Shown in pieces: positions 1 to 7,618 of a DNA stretch of 64,000 nucleotides. The number at the start of each line of letters is the position of its first letter. Position 1 is the first letter of the stretch. Position numbers and translations under genes: made by a program. This stretch comes from Hymenobacter jejuensis (lineage in GTDB: Bacteria > Bacteroidota > Bacteroidia > Cytophagales > Hymenobacteraceae), in contig NZ_CP040896.1 in NCBI RefSeq assembly GCF_006337165.1, positions 1,922,001 to 1,986,000 on the forward strand, read 5' to 3'. A model generated the notes under the pieces. It saw only the letters and a list, made by a program, of their open reading frames with translations, made no database searches and had not been told where the DNA came from.

Positions 1-21
1 AACTGCCCAATCCGTCTTTCT

Positions 22-1806
22 GTGCGCGCTTTAGCTTCTACCAATAAATACATCTACCGCTACAAATGGCACTTCCTTGGCGGGGTGTTGTTCGTGGCCC
101 TGAGCACGCTGCTGGCCATCTTTCCGGCCCAGATCGTACGCTATGCCTTCGACCTGGTAAGCGAAGGCATTGACCTGTACCACCTCTACGCCGGCACCCA
201 GGCACAAAGCTTTGTGTATGAGCTATTTGGCCGCAACATCTTGCTGTATGGCCTGCTGATTGTGACGATGGCTTTGCTGCGGGGTATTTTCCTGTTCTTC
301 ATGCGTCAGACGCTCATCGTGATGTCGAGGCACATTGAGAACGATCAGAAAAACGAGATTTTCCAGCATTATCAATCCCTGCCGCTGAGCTTCTATCGCC
401 GCCACAGCACCGGCGATCTGATGTCGCGCATCTCCGAAGACGTAGGGCGCGTGCGCATGTATTTCGGGCCGGCCATCATGTACTTCCTGCAGCTGGTGGT
501 GCTGTTCGTGCTGATCGTGCCGTTGATGCTGATGGTCAACGTAAAACTGAGCATCTATACGTTGCTGCCGCTCCCGATTCTGTCGGTGAGCATCTACTAC
601 GTCAACAACCTGATCGAGCGCAAATCCGACGAAATCCAGCGCTCGCTCTCCGACATGACGACGTTTGTGCAGGAAGCGTTTTCGGGCATTCGGGTGCTCA
701 AGTCGTTTGTGCGCGAACAGGATTCGCACCAGCAGTTCACCGTGGCATCGGACAACTACCGGGAGAAGTCGCTGAGCCTGAACTTCGTCAATTCGCTGTT
801 TTTCCCCTTGATCCTGTTCTTGGTGGGCTTGAGCACCATCATCACGGTTTGGATTGGTGGTCAAGAAGTTATCCGCGGCACCATCACCACGGGCAGCATT
901 GCCGAGTTCCTGATTTACGTCAACCTGCTTACGTGGCCCGTTACGGCCTTGGGCTGGACCAGCAGCTTGGTGCAACGAGCCGAAGCGTCGCAGGCTCGCA
1001 TCAACGAATTCCTCAACCAAAAAACGAATATCATTTCGCAGAAGAACGTCGAGCGCGAAATCCAGGGCGACATCGTCTTCGATCGCGTTTCGTTTACCTA
1101 CCCCGACACCGGCATTCAGGCCCTGAAGGACGTGTCGTTCCGCATTCGGCCGGGCAACACGCTGGCTATCATTGGCAACACGGGTTCGGGCAAGAGCACC
1201 GTCGCGGCTCTGTTGTGCCGCCTCTACGACGTCACGGCGGGCGATATTCGGGTCGATGGCGTGGACGTGCGCGACTATGCGCTGGAGTCGCTGCGCGAGC
1301 AGATCGGCTACGTGCCGCAAGATGTTTTTCTGTTCTCCGACAGCATCCGCAACAACATCAACTTTGGGTTGGATAACCCGACCGAAGAACGCATGCTCCA
1401 GGCTGCCAAAGACGCCAATGTGTACGAGAACATCATTCGCTTCCCGGAAGGCTTCGATACCAAGCTCGGCGAGCGTGGCATTACGCTGTCGGGCGGGCAG
1501 AAGCAGCGCGTGAGCATCGCGCGGGCGCTGGTCAAAGAGCCCAAGATCCTGATTCTGGACGACTCCCTTTCGGCCGTGGACACCAACACCGAAAACGCCA
1601 TCCTCAACAGCCTGCAGCGCATCATGACCAACCGCACCAGCCTGATTATCTCGCACCGGGTTAGCTCCGTAAAGCTTGCCGACCACATTCTGGTGCTCGA
1701 CGATGGCACCATCGTGCAGCACGGCACCCACGAGGAGCTGATGGAACAGGAAGACGGCCTCTACCGCGCACTCTACGAGCGGCAGCTCCAGAGCGAGGAA
1801 GCATAG
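22..1806 (+). CDS. ABC exporter, fused permease and ATPase (MsbA-type)
   Basis: Half-transporter of the lipid/multidrug exporter class, expected to dimerise in the inner membrane and use ATP to move a lipid or amphipathic substrate. The first ~320 residues carry about six membrane segments. The ATPase half has Walker A GNTGSGKST near residue 384, signature LSGGQKQR near 489, Walker B ILILDD near 510 and a switch His (ISHR). The GTG at 22 gives an N-terminus (RALASTNKY) of the usual family length, but the frame stays open to base 1, so an upstream start cannot be excluded. A second, paralogous exporter lies at 4307-6133 on the other strand. The substrate cannot be read from sequence. Confidence 0.93.
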   Translation: MRALASTNKYIYRYKWHFLGGVLFVALSTLLAIFPAQIVRYAFDLVSEGIDLYHLYAGTQAQSFVYELFGRNILLYGLLIVTMALLRGIFLFFMRQTLIVMSRHIENDQKNEIFQHYQSLPLSFYRRHSTGDLMSRISEDVGRVRMYFGPAIMYFLQLVVLFVLIVPLMLMVNVKLSIYTLLPLPILSVSIYYVNNLIERKSDEIQRSLSDMTTFVQEAFSGIRVLKSFVREQDSHQQFTVASDNYREKSLSLNFVNSLFFPLILFLVGLSTIITVWIGGQEVIRGTITTGSIAEFLIYVNLLTWPVTALGWTSSLVQRAEASQARINEFLNQKTNIISQKNVEREIQGDIVFDRVSFTYPDTGIQALKDVSFRIRPGNTLAIIGNTGSGKSTVAALLCRLYDVTAGDIRVDGVDVRDYALESLREQIGYVPQDVFLFSDSIRNNINFGLDNPTEERMLQAAKDANVYENIIRFPEGFDTKLGERGITLSGGQKQRVSIARALVKEPKILILDDSLSAVDTNTENAILNSLQRIMTNRTSLIISHRVSSVKLADHILVLDDGTIVQHGTHEELMEQEDGLYRALYERQLQSEEA

Positions 1807-1828
1807 CCGCAAGGCTCTCTACAAATAT

Positions 1829-1847
1829 TTAATAATCAATTAGTTAT
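1829..1847 (-). repeat. 3'-end AT-rich repeat, copy 1
   Basis: Read on the minus strand it gives AACTAATTGATTATTAAAT. It lies 23 bases after the stop of the ABC exporter and directly before its palindromic terminator. Member of the TTGATnAT-core family described in the findings. Confidence 0.5.
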
Positions 1848-1849
1848 CT

Positions 1850-1897
1850 AAATGCAAAGCCCGTTTTCCCAACGTTGGGAAAACGGGCTTTGCATTT
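1850..1897. terminator. 48-bp perfect palindrome, bidirectional terminator
   Basis: Every base of 1850-1897 pairs with its mirror (AAATGCAAAGCCCGTTTTCC in the left arm, centre AACGTT). It lies between the convergent ABC exporter (ends 1806) and the secreted protein (ends 1914), so it can terminate both. The minimal loop is unusual for a terminator. Confidence 0.75.
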
Positions 1898-1913
1898 GAG
1901 TAAAACTTGTGGC

Positions 1914-2318
1914 TTACTGTCCTAGCAGAATGCGGCGCATACCCCGGCGCTCACCGGAAGAACAATGCACAATGTAAGAACCTGATGGCAAAGCACTTAC
2001 GTCAAGCACGGCAACCTGATCGCCCACAATGAGATCGCGGGTAAGCACTGGGTGCCCTTCAGCATCGTTGACTTCCACGCGGGTTGGGCCGGTAGCGTCG
2101 GTGTGCACCGTGAGGCGCTTCGTGACGGGGTTGGTTTCCAGCCGCACCTTCAAGGCATCCGAAGAAGGCGTGGCCTGCTCCATTTTGTCCGTGATCAGTG
2201 CGGGCGGGGCAGCCTTGGGGGAGGTAGTATTAGCAGCTACGGGCTGCGTCTGGGCCTGCGCTGGCCGCACCCAGCAGGTCGCGGCAAAAAGGCAAAGTAG
2301 AAGAGTAACTGTTTTCAT
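1914..2318 (-). CDS. Secreted protein with T9SS C-terminal sorting domain
   Basis: A 134-residue protein. The start is set at the ATG at 2318 because it opens directly into a signal peptide (MKTVTLLLCLFAATCWVRPA, then QAQ); the upstream in-frame ATG at 2444 would bury it. Residues ~20-55 are Ala/Thr/Pro-rich. The last ~75 residues have the type A sorting-domain pattern: NPVTKRLTV, DAEGHPVLTRDL, DVSALPSGSYIV and a basic end (GERRGMRRILLGQ). In that family the domain sends proteins through the type IX system and is cleaved at the surface. Here little else is present, so the protein is nearly all sorting domain. No enzymatic function is visible. Confidence 0.7.
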   Translation of the reverse strand: MKTVTLLLCLFAATCWVRPAQAQTQPVAANTTSPKAAPPALITDKMEQATPSSDALKVRLETNPVTKRLTVHTDATGPTRVEVNDAEGHPVLTRDLIVGDQVAVLDVSALPSGSYIVHCSSGERRGMRRILLGQ

Positions 2319-2535
2319 ACGCGGCCCTAACGAAAAAGTGAATATTCCGGTATCTGGTAAAAGTAAAAATTTGACACCACTCTTTTGCAAAGAGTTTGGA
2401 TTTTCTGCTTTAGCAAACTCATTGCCAAGCTTTAGCCAGCGCAAATTGCTACGCCAGCAGCACTGCTACAGCGTCGCTCAGATGATAAAAAAACAGGATT
2501 GCCTATCACAGATTCAATTTTTATCTCCTTTGACC

Positions 2536-2567
2536 TTGCGCCGATGCCGTACTATCTACTACATTTG
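2536..2567 (+). promoter_or_regulatory. Bacteroidetes-type promoter for tRNA-Pro
   Basis: TACATTTG at 2560-2567 matches the -7 consensus TAnnTTTG exactly. A TTG at 2536-2538 sits 21 bases upstream as the -33 element. The tRNA starts 15 bases downstream of the -7 box. Confidence 0.6.
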
Positions 2568-2581
2568 CAACTCAATTCTCT

Positions 2582-2655
2582 CGGGGTGTAGCGTAGCCTG
2601 GTATCGCGCCAGCATGGGGTGCTGGAGGTCGTAGGTTCGAATCCTGCCACTCCGA
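2582..2655 (+). tRNA. tRNA-Pro (anticodon GGG)
   Basis: A 74-base cloverleaf. Acceptor CGGGGTG pairs with CACTCCG with one G-T wobble, followed by discriminator A at 2655. Anticodon stem CCAGC/GCTGG encloses loop ATGGGGT, giving GGG. The T arm has GGTTCGAATCC. No CCA is encoded. It lies 98 bases upstream of a second proline tRNA. Confidence 0.95.
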
Positions 2656-2673
2656 CTGAAGAGTTTTTGCTCG

Positions 2674-2707
2674 AAAAGCCTCTGGACTTCGGTTCGGAGG
2701 CTTTTTT
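2674..2707 (+). terminator. Terminator between the two tRNA-Pro genes
   Basis: AAAAGCCTCTGG pairs imperfectly with the following GGAGGCTTTTTT across a CTTCGG-type loop. It suggests that the two tRNA genes are transcribed or processed separately. Confidence 0.7.
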
Positions 2708-2753
2708 CGGCAGAAAAATTTAATTTTCGTGGTGCTCCGGCAGCACCACTCCT

Positions 2754-2827
2754 CGGGGTGTAGCGCAGCCCGGTAGCGCGCGTCGTTCGGGACGACGAGG
2801 CCGTAGGTTCGAATCCTGCCACCCCGA
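2754..2827 (+). tRNA. tRNA-Pro (anticodon CGG)
   Basis: A 74-base cloverleaf. Acceptor CGGGGTG pairs perfectly with CACCCCG, with discriminator A at 2827. Anticodon stem CGTCG/CGACG encloses loop TTCGGGA, giving CGG. No CCA is encoded. It is strongly similar to the upstream tRNA-Pro(GGG) outside the anticodon arm, so a local duplication followed by divergence is likely. Confidence 0.95.
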
Positions 2828-2850
2828 CTGAAAGCATTTACTTTCTTCTC

Positions 2851-2884
2851 AAAAGCCCACGGAACTTCGGTTCCGTGGGCTTTT
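2851..2884 (+). terminator. Terminator after tRNA-Pro(CGG)
   Basis: AAAAGCCCACGGAAC pairs with GTTCCGTGGGCTTTT across a CTTCG loop. It is a near copy in layout of the terminator between the tRNAs. Confidence 0.8.
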
Positions 2885-3024
2885 CTACTTTTCAGCAATA
2901 CTGGCTTGGTGCTGACAGCGAAATAGTTAGGTGTTTGGCTGCATTTGAATTTGGAGATGCGTGCTGCCAAGGGGAAAGGGAGGAGCTACATTCGCGCTTT
3001 CCATTATTCTTTTCTACCCGTTTT

Positions 3025-3693
3025 ATGAAAAAACTTATTCTGAGTGCGTTGGTACTTGGCTTCTCGGCGCTGGGTGTGCAGGCCCAAATTGCGGCCAGCA
3101 CTACCCTGCTCGGCGGCAACGCGGGGTATTCGAGCCAAACCCAAAAGAGCGAATTCGCCAATAGCCCTTCCAGTGATCCCGATAACAAGTACCAGCAGTA
3201 TGAGTTGGCACCGACGTTTGGCTATTTCATTGCCGATAACCTCGCTGTAGGAGTCAGCTTTGGGCTGGCCGGCACTCAACAGAAGCAAAAAAACTACAAC
3301 GGTAATTTCTCCTACACCAACGAAACGAAAATGCGGTACTTGTCCGTGGGGCCGCTGCTTCGGTATTATAAGTTTGTGGGCGAAAAGGCGGCTTTCTACG
3401 GTCAGCTCGGCGCGGGCTACATCAACAATTACTCGGTACAGAAATCCTCTACCAATTATGCGGGCGACAATATTGCTCGTTCGCAGGGATATTACAGCCA
3501 ACTATTACCGGGCTTTGTGTTCTTCCCAACCGATAAGTTTGGCTTGGAATTGACCATGCGGGGCTTCTCCTACAATCACCTAGAGCAAAAGCTCGACGAC
3601 AAAAGCGACGATAAATACGTCAACAACGGCCTGGATTTTGGCTTCGGCTTGCGTGATCTGCGGTTGGGTGCTTTCTTCTACCTCGGCCGCTAA
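3025..3693 (+). CDS. Outer-membrane beta-barrel protein
   Basis: A 222-residue protein with a signal peptide (MKKLILSALVLGFSALGVQA, then Q). The ATG at 3025 is chosen because it opens this signal; the frame is open further upstream. The mature part shows alternating hydrophobic and polar strands and ends with an aromatic strand (RLGAFFYLGR), typical of OmpW/OMP_b-brl barrels of 8-10 strands. There are no cysteines. It stands alone downstream of the tRNA pair and ends at a shared bidirectional terminator. A structural or small-molecule channel role is plausible; the ligand is unknown. Confidence 0.8.
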   Translation: MKKLILSALVLGFSALGVQAQIAASTTLLGGNAGYSSQTQKSEFANSPSSDPDNKYQQYELAPTFGYFIADNLAVGVSFGLAGTQQKQKNYNGNFSYTNETKMRYLSVGPLLRYYKFVGEKAAFYGQLGAGYINNYSVQKSSTNYAGDNIARSQGYYSQLLPGFVFFPTDKFGLELTMRGFSYNHLEQKLDDKSDDKYVNNGLDFGFGLRDLRLGAFFYLGR

Positions 3694-3720
3694 TCTTAAG
3701 TAAGCAATCCTATTCTACAG

Positions 3721-3754
3721 AAAAGCCGATCCGGAATAATTCGGATCGGCTTTT
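3721..3754. terminator. Bidirectional terminator
   Basis: AAAAGCCGATCCG pairs with CGGATCGGCTTTT around the AATAATT loop. It sits between the convergent barrel gene and the GyrI-like gene. Confidence 0.8.
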
Positions 3755-3766
3755 ACATAAATATCA

Positions 3767-3786
3767 CATTATCAAATAGTTATATA
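3767..3786 (-). repeat. 3'-end AT-rich repeat, copy 2
   Basis: The minus strand reads TATATAACTATTTGATAATG. It overlaps the stop codon of the GyrI-like gene (stop at 3780-3782). Confidence 0.45.
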
Positions 3787-4307
3787 CCAACAACAGCTAT
3801 CACTTCGTTGGCACCCGTGTCGGGAAAGCGTTCGAGGTACACTTGCAACAGCTTCAGGTTGTGGCGTTTGGCGTACTCTTTCACGCCTTCGTAAAGTTTG
3901 CCCGGCGCCACCATGTAGCTGGCCTCAATGCGCGCCCGAACGACTTGCTGCTGGGTGAAGAAAGTCGTGTAATGAAAGCCCGCTGGCAGCTTCTGCGAAG
4001 TTGTGTCTGCTACCACGAGGCCAATAAAGGCTTTCAGGGAGTCGCTGGCGGCGTCGGGGTCGTTGTAGTAAATGTTGCCCAGATCGCCGTGCAGCTGGCC
4101 GCTGGATTTGATTTGTTGCGCCTGCCGAAACATCGGACCAAACCCGGGGCTATCGGCTCGGCCTTTGAAGTGCTGACCAGCCAGATAGATGGGCTGCGGT
4201 ACAGTAGTCAACGCCACTTCGGGTTGTTTGAAGCCCCCCAGGTACGCATAAACAGAGGCGCCGCCCACGAAGACGACCAAAAACAAGATCAATAACCAAC
4301 GATTCAT
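3780..4307 (-). CDS. Membrane-anchored GyrI-like (SOUL/effector-binding) protein
   Basis: A 175-residue protein with one N-terminal membrane segment or uncleaved signal (RWLLILFLVVFVGGASVYAY, residues 3-22). The rest resembles the GyrI-like small-molecule-binding fold (AraC effector-binding family), including a mid-domain Y.N.P pair (IYYNDPDAA) and the C-terminal pattern KLYEGVKEYAKRHNL. Its ATG overlaps the stop of the preceding ABC exporter in TAATG, so the two are translationally coupled. That suggests a partner that senses or carries the exporter's substrate (inference). Fold assignment is moderately sure; function is not known. Confidence 0.65.
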   Translation of the reverse strand: MNRWLLILFLVVFVGGASVYAYLGGFKQPEVALTTVPQPIYLAGQHFKGRADSPGFGPMFRQAQQIKSSGQLHGDLGNIYYNDPDAASDSLKAFIGLVVADTTSQKLPAGFHYTTFFTQQQVVRARIEASYMVAPGKLYEGVKEYAKRHNLKLLQVYLERFPDTGANEVIAVVGI

Positions 4308-6133
4308 TATTCAGCGGGGGTGTTCAGCGCGTCTTTGTACTGCATTTGATAAAGCTGGGCGTAGAAGCCGCCGTGGCGCAACAGCTCCTCGTGGTTGCCG
4401 GATTCCTTGATTTCGCCCCGGTCGAGCACGATGATGCGGTCGGCTTTCTGGATGGTGCTCAGCCGGTGCGCAATCACGAGCGACGTGCGGCCCTGCATCA
4501 GCTTTTCGATGGCTTCTTGGATTAGCTCTTCCGTTTCGCTGTCGACCGACGAGGTGGCTTCATCCAGGATGATGATGCGCGGTTGATATACCATCGCCCG
4601 CACAAATGAAATCAACTGCCGCTGCCCAACGGAAAGCGTCGCACCGCGTTCCATTACCTTGTAGTTCAAGCCATTAGGCAAACGCTCAATGAATCGGCGG
4701 GCGCCTACCAGTTCGGCGGCTTCCCAGATTTGGGCCTCGGTGATGTCTTTGTTGCCCAGCGTGATGTTGTCGGCGATGGTGCCCGCAAACAGAAACACGT
4801 CCTGCAACACTACCCCGATATGCCGGCGCAAGTGCTTTAGGTCGAACTCCCGCAAGTCGTGCCCGTCCACGCGAATGGTGCCCTTATTGATTTCGTAGAA
4901 CCGGCTGAGCAGGTTGATGATCGACGTTTTGCCCGCGCCGGTTGCGCCCACAAAGGCGACGGTTTGCCCGGCCTGCACCTCAAAGCTGATGTCTTTGAGC
5001 ACGTATTCCTCGTCGTTGTAAGCAAACCACACGTGCTCAAACTGCACATCGCCGCGCAGGTGATCGGGGGCATATGTGCCGTTGTCGGCGATAAGCTCCT
5101 TGCTATCAAGAAGTTTCAACAACCGCTCGGTGCTGACCAGCCCCAGTTGCAACGTATTGAACCGGTCGGCAATTTGGCGTATTGGCCTGAAAAACAGACC
5201 ATTATACATAATAAAGGCAATTAACGCGCCTTTGGAAATAGTCCCTTCGATTTGGCCCTGCGCAGCGTACCACACCAGCAGGCCCACACCCATAGCCGCC
5301 AGCACTTCGGCCACCGGAAAATAGATCGAATAATAGAGCACCGAGCGAATGTTGGCGCGGGTGTGCTCCTGATTGATGGCCCGAAACTTTTTGAACTCGC
5401 GTTCTTCGTTGTTGAAGATCTGCACCACGTTCATGCCCGTAAGGTGCTCTTGCACAAAGGAATTGAGGCTGGCGACGGCCGTCCGTACCTCTTGAAACGA
5501 CTTCTTGACCTTCTCTTTAAACACGTAGGTGCTGATGAGCAGCGGCGGCACCACGGCCAAGCTTACCAACGTCAGGCGCCAGTCAATCCAGAACATGAAG
5601 CCGACGATGAACACCAATTGCAAAATGTCGCCGACCATAGCCGCCAAGCCTTCGCTAAACACATCCGACAGCGTTTCCACGTCGGAAATGTTGCGGGTCA
5701 CGAGTACGCCGATGGGTGTACGGTCGAAGAACTTAAGGCGCAGGTCGAGGATGTGACGGTAGAGATCCACGCGGATGTCGCGCACGATGTATTGACCCAG
5801 CCAGCCGCCATAATATGTTTGCAGATAGCTGACGATGGTGTGCGCGATTAGCAACACGACCAGCAGCCCAAACATTTTGTTAACGCCCTGTACGTCACCC
5901 TGTTCGATGCTTACATCGACCATTTTCTGAATCAGAAAGGGGCGCAACGTACCAAGGGCCGCGGTGGCAATGGTGAGAAAAATCAGGGAATAAAAGACTT
6001 TTCGGTAGGGCCGCACATAGTTCATGAGCCGGCTGAGCACCTGCCAGTCGAAGATGTTGCCAGTTTTGGTGGCGGTGGTTGCCTGCTCCAAGTGGGTGGG
6101 ATTTGTAGAACGCTTACGAAAATCAGTAACCAA
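4307..6133 (-). CDS. ABC exporter, fused permease and ATPase (MsbA-type)
   Basis: A 608-residue half-transporter, paralogous to the one at the window start. Six membrane segments lie in residues ~45-335. Walker A GATGAGKTS is near residue 395, Walker B IIILDEATSSVD near 520, and the switch His is in IAHRLST. The signature reads LSVGQRQ instead of LSGGQ, a variant I associate with Bacteroidetes homologues. It is co-transcribed and coupled with the GyrI-like gene that follows. Likely an inner-membrane lipid or drug exporter; whether this or the other paralogue is the LPS flippase cannot be decided here. Confidence 0.92.
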   Translation of the reverse strand: MVTDFRKRSTNPTHLEQATTATKTGNIFDWQVLSRLMNYVRPYRKVFYSLIFLTIATAALGTLRPFLIQKMVDVSIEQGDVQGVNKMFGLLVVLLIAHTIVSYLQTYYGGWLGQYIVRDIRVDLYRHILDLRLKFFDRTPIGVLVTRNISDVETLSDVFSEGLAAMVGDILQLVFIVGFMFWIDWRLTLVSLAVVPPLLISTYVFKEKVKKSFQEVRTAVASLNSFVQEHLTGMNVVQIFNNEEREFKKFRAINQEHTRANIRSVLYYSIYFPVAEVLAAMGVGLLVWYAAQGQIEGTISKGALIAFIMYNGLFFRPIRQIADRFNTLQLGLVSTERLLKLLDSKELIADNGTYAPDHLRGDVQFEHVWFAYNDEEYVLKDISFEVQAGQTVAFVGATGAGKTSIINLLSRFYEINKGTIRVDGHDLREFDLKHLRRHIGVVLQDVFLFAGTIADNITLGNKDITEAQIWEAAELVGARRFIERLPNGLNYKVMERGATLSVGQRQLISFVRAMVYQPRIIILDEATSSVDSETEELIQEAIEKLMQGRTSLVIAHRLSTIQKADRIIVLDRGEIKESGNHEELLRHGGFYAQLYQMQYKDALNTPAE

Positions 6134-6175
6134 CGCGGGACCCGCAAGGTTGCACTACTTGCCGCGGCGACAGAA

Positions 6176-6991
6176 TCAGCGGTTGGCAAAGTACGGCATT
6201 CCCGACGGCAAGACGGCTGTGGCCACTAGCTCGGCCGGGTACTCCACGCGGGTCAGGAACAAGCCTTGGGCGGGCGCTGCCCCACTCGCTTCTACCCTAC
6301 TTTGCGCGGCTAGTATTTCGCCAAACGCCGCCGGCGTCAACCGGCCACGGCCTACGCTCAGCAGCGTACCAACCACCAACCGCACCATGCCCCGCACAAA
6401 CCGATTGGCCCGAATGCGAAACACCAAACCGCCGGGCACCGGGTGCCAGGCCGCCTCATACACTACGCATACGTAGTGCTTTTCGGCACCCTTCACCTTG
6501 GAAAAACTAGTAAAGTCGCGCGAGCCCAGCAGCAAAGCGGCGGCCGTATTCATAGCCGCCAAGTCGGGAGCGCGATCGAGGTAGAGGGCGTGCCGGCTGC
6601 TGAAGGGGTCGGGCACAAGGCGCACGTGGTATTCGTAGGTGCGGGCTTCGGCATCAAAGCGAGCATTGGCTTTGGGCGGCACTGGATGTAGCGCGTAGCC
6701 GGCAATGTCGCGGGGCAAGGCGCGGTTTAGGCGGTACAGCGTAGTGGCCTCATCGAGGTTGGCGGGCATTTCGGCTTCAAAATGCGCCACCTGGTGGCTG
6801 GCATGCACCCCCGTATCGGTGCGGCCGCTGCCCAGCGTGAAAACCGGCTGGCGCAGCACCTGCGACAGCCGCCGATTCAGTTCTTCCTGCACCGTAACGG
6901 CGTTGGGCTGGGTTTGCCAACCGTGGTAATCCGTGCCATCGTAAGCCAAGTGAAGAAAGTAGCGCACTGCAAGTATTGCTGAAGTATGCAA
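6176..6991 (-). CDS. truA: tRNA pseudouridine(38-40) synthase
   Basis: A 271-residue protein of normal TruA length. It converts uridines 38, 39 and 40 of the tRNA anticodon arm to pseudouridine. The catalytic aspartate is D59 in GSGRTDTGVHA. Other family blocks are YDGTDYHGWQ near residue 17, RFDAEARTYEYH near 110 and NRFVRGMVR near 202. It lies 42 bases upstream of the ABC exporter on the same strand and may be transcribed with it. The ATG at 6991 is the only good start; the homology begins at about residue 10. Confidence 0.96.
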   Translation of the reverse strand: MHTSAILAVRYFLHLAYDGTDYHGWQTQPNAVTVQEELNRRLSQVLRQPVFTLGSGRTDTGVHASHQVAHFEAEMPANLDEATTLYRLNRALPRDIAGYALHPVPPKANARFDAEARTYEYHVRLVPDPFSSRHALYLDRAPDLAAMNTAAALLLGSRDFTSFSKVKGAEKHYVCVVYEAAWHPVPGGLVFRIRANRFVRGMVRLVVGTLLSVGRGRLTPAAFGEILAAQSRVEASGAAPAQGLFLTRVEYPAELVATAVLPSGMPYFANR

Positions 6992-7037
6992 GTAGAACGA
7001 GCGCCAAAAGACTCGCCCGCACTCTCACACAACTATC

Positions 7038-7056
7038 TAATTATCAATTAATTACA
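7038..7056 (-). repeat. 3'-end AT-rich repeat, copy 3
   Basis: The minus strand reads GTAATTAATTGATAATTAG. It overlaps the stop of the acetyltransferase (stop at 7052-7054). Confidence 0.5.
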
Positions 7057-7594
7057 CAACAAGTGCATACAAAAGCCCGTCGAAGGTTTCGCCGTCTTTG
7101 GTCATACTTTTGCGCAGGCATCCTTCCAGTTCGTAGCCGGCTTTTTCGAGCACCCGCGCCGAAGCCGCATTGTGCGCGAACACCGTGGCGTACAGCCGGC
7201 AGATGTCGAAATGGCGGAACACGTAGTCGGACAATACTTGTACGGCCGCCGTACCGATGCCCCTTCCCCAGTAGCGACGCCCCAGCCAATAACCGATTTC
7301 GGCACTGCGGTAGTGCACGTCGCTCTTGAACATGATGCTGATGCTGCCTGCCGCCTCGCCGTCTACCTCGAAGGCCAAATGCACATCGCGGGAGTGCACA
7401 TCCGACACAAAGTTGATGTACCACTCGGCGTCGCCCACCGAATAAGGATGCGGGAAGACGTCGCGCAGGTTTTGCCACACTCCGCGGTCGTTGGCCTGCT
7501 CGGCTAGCACCGTAGCATCAGCCGCGCACCACGGACGCAACCGAGCTCCGGGGACGGGCAAATCCAACGTCGGACGGAGCAGGTTTTCGGCCAT
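7052..7594 (-). CDS. GNAT acetyltransferase, RimJ/RimL type
   Basis: A 180-residue single-domain N-acetyltransferase. Family features are the N-terminal LRPWCAADATVLAEQANDR stretch, the motif-A acetyl-CoA loop GRRYWGRGIGTAAV near residue 115, and the C-terminal NAASARVLEKAGYELEG and GLLYALV blocks. RimJ/RimL relatives acetylate protein N-termini or small amines; the substrate is unknown. It is on the same strand as the thiolase upstream (25-base gap) and truA downstream. Confidence 0.88.
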   Translation of the reverse strand: MAENLLRPTLDLPVPGARLRPWCAADATVLAEQANDRGVWQNLRDVFPHPYSVGDAEWYINFVSDVHSRDVHLAFEVDGEAAGSISIMFKSDVHYRSAEIGYWLGRRYWGRGIGTAAVQVLSDYVFRHFDICRLYATVFAHNAASARVLEKAGYELEGCLRKSMTKDGETFDGLLYALVV

Positions 7595-7618
7595 AATGCG
7601 CGGCTAACGACTTGTTTA

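Noticed and set aside
223..1812. 529-residue open frame on the minus strand opposite the first ABC exporter
   Set aside because: It mirrors a gene with clear ABC motifs and shows low-complexity His/Gln/Arg composition typical of an antisense shadow in GC-rich DNA.
2559..2970. Two minus-strand open frames over the tRNA-Pro pair
   Set aside because: They are the complement of tRNA and terminator sequence; the peptide pattern (SGRIRTYDLQ-like) is the known tRNA-antisense artefact.
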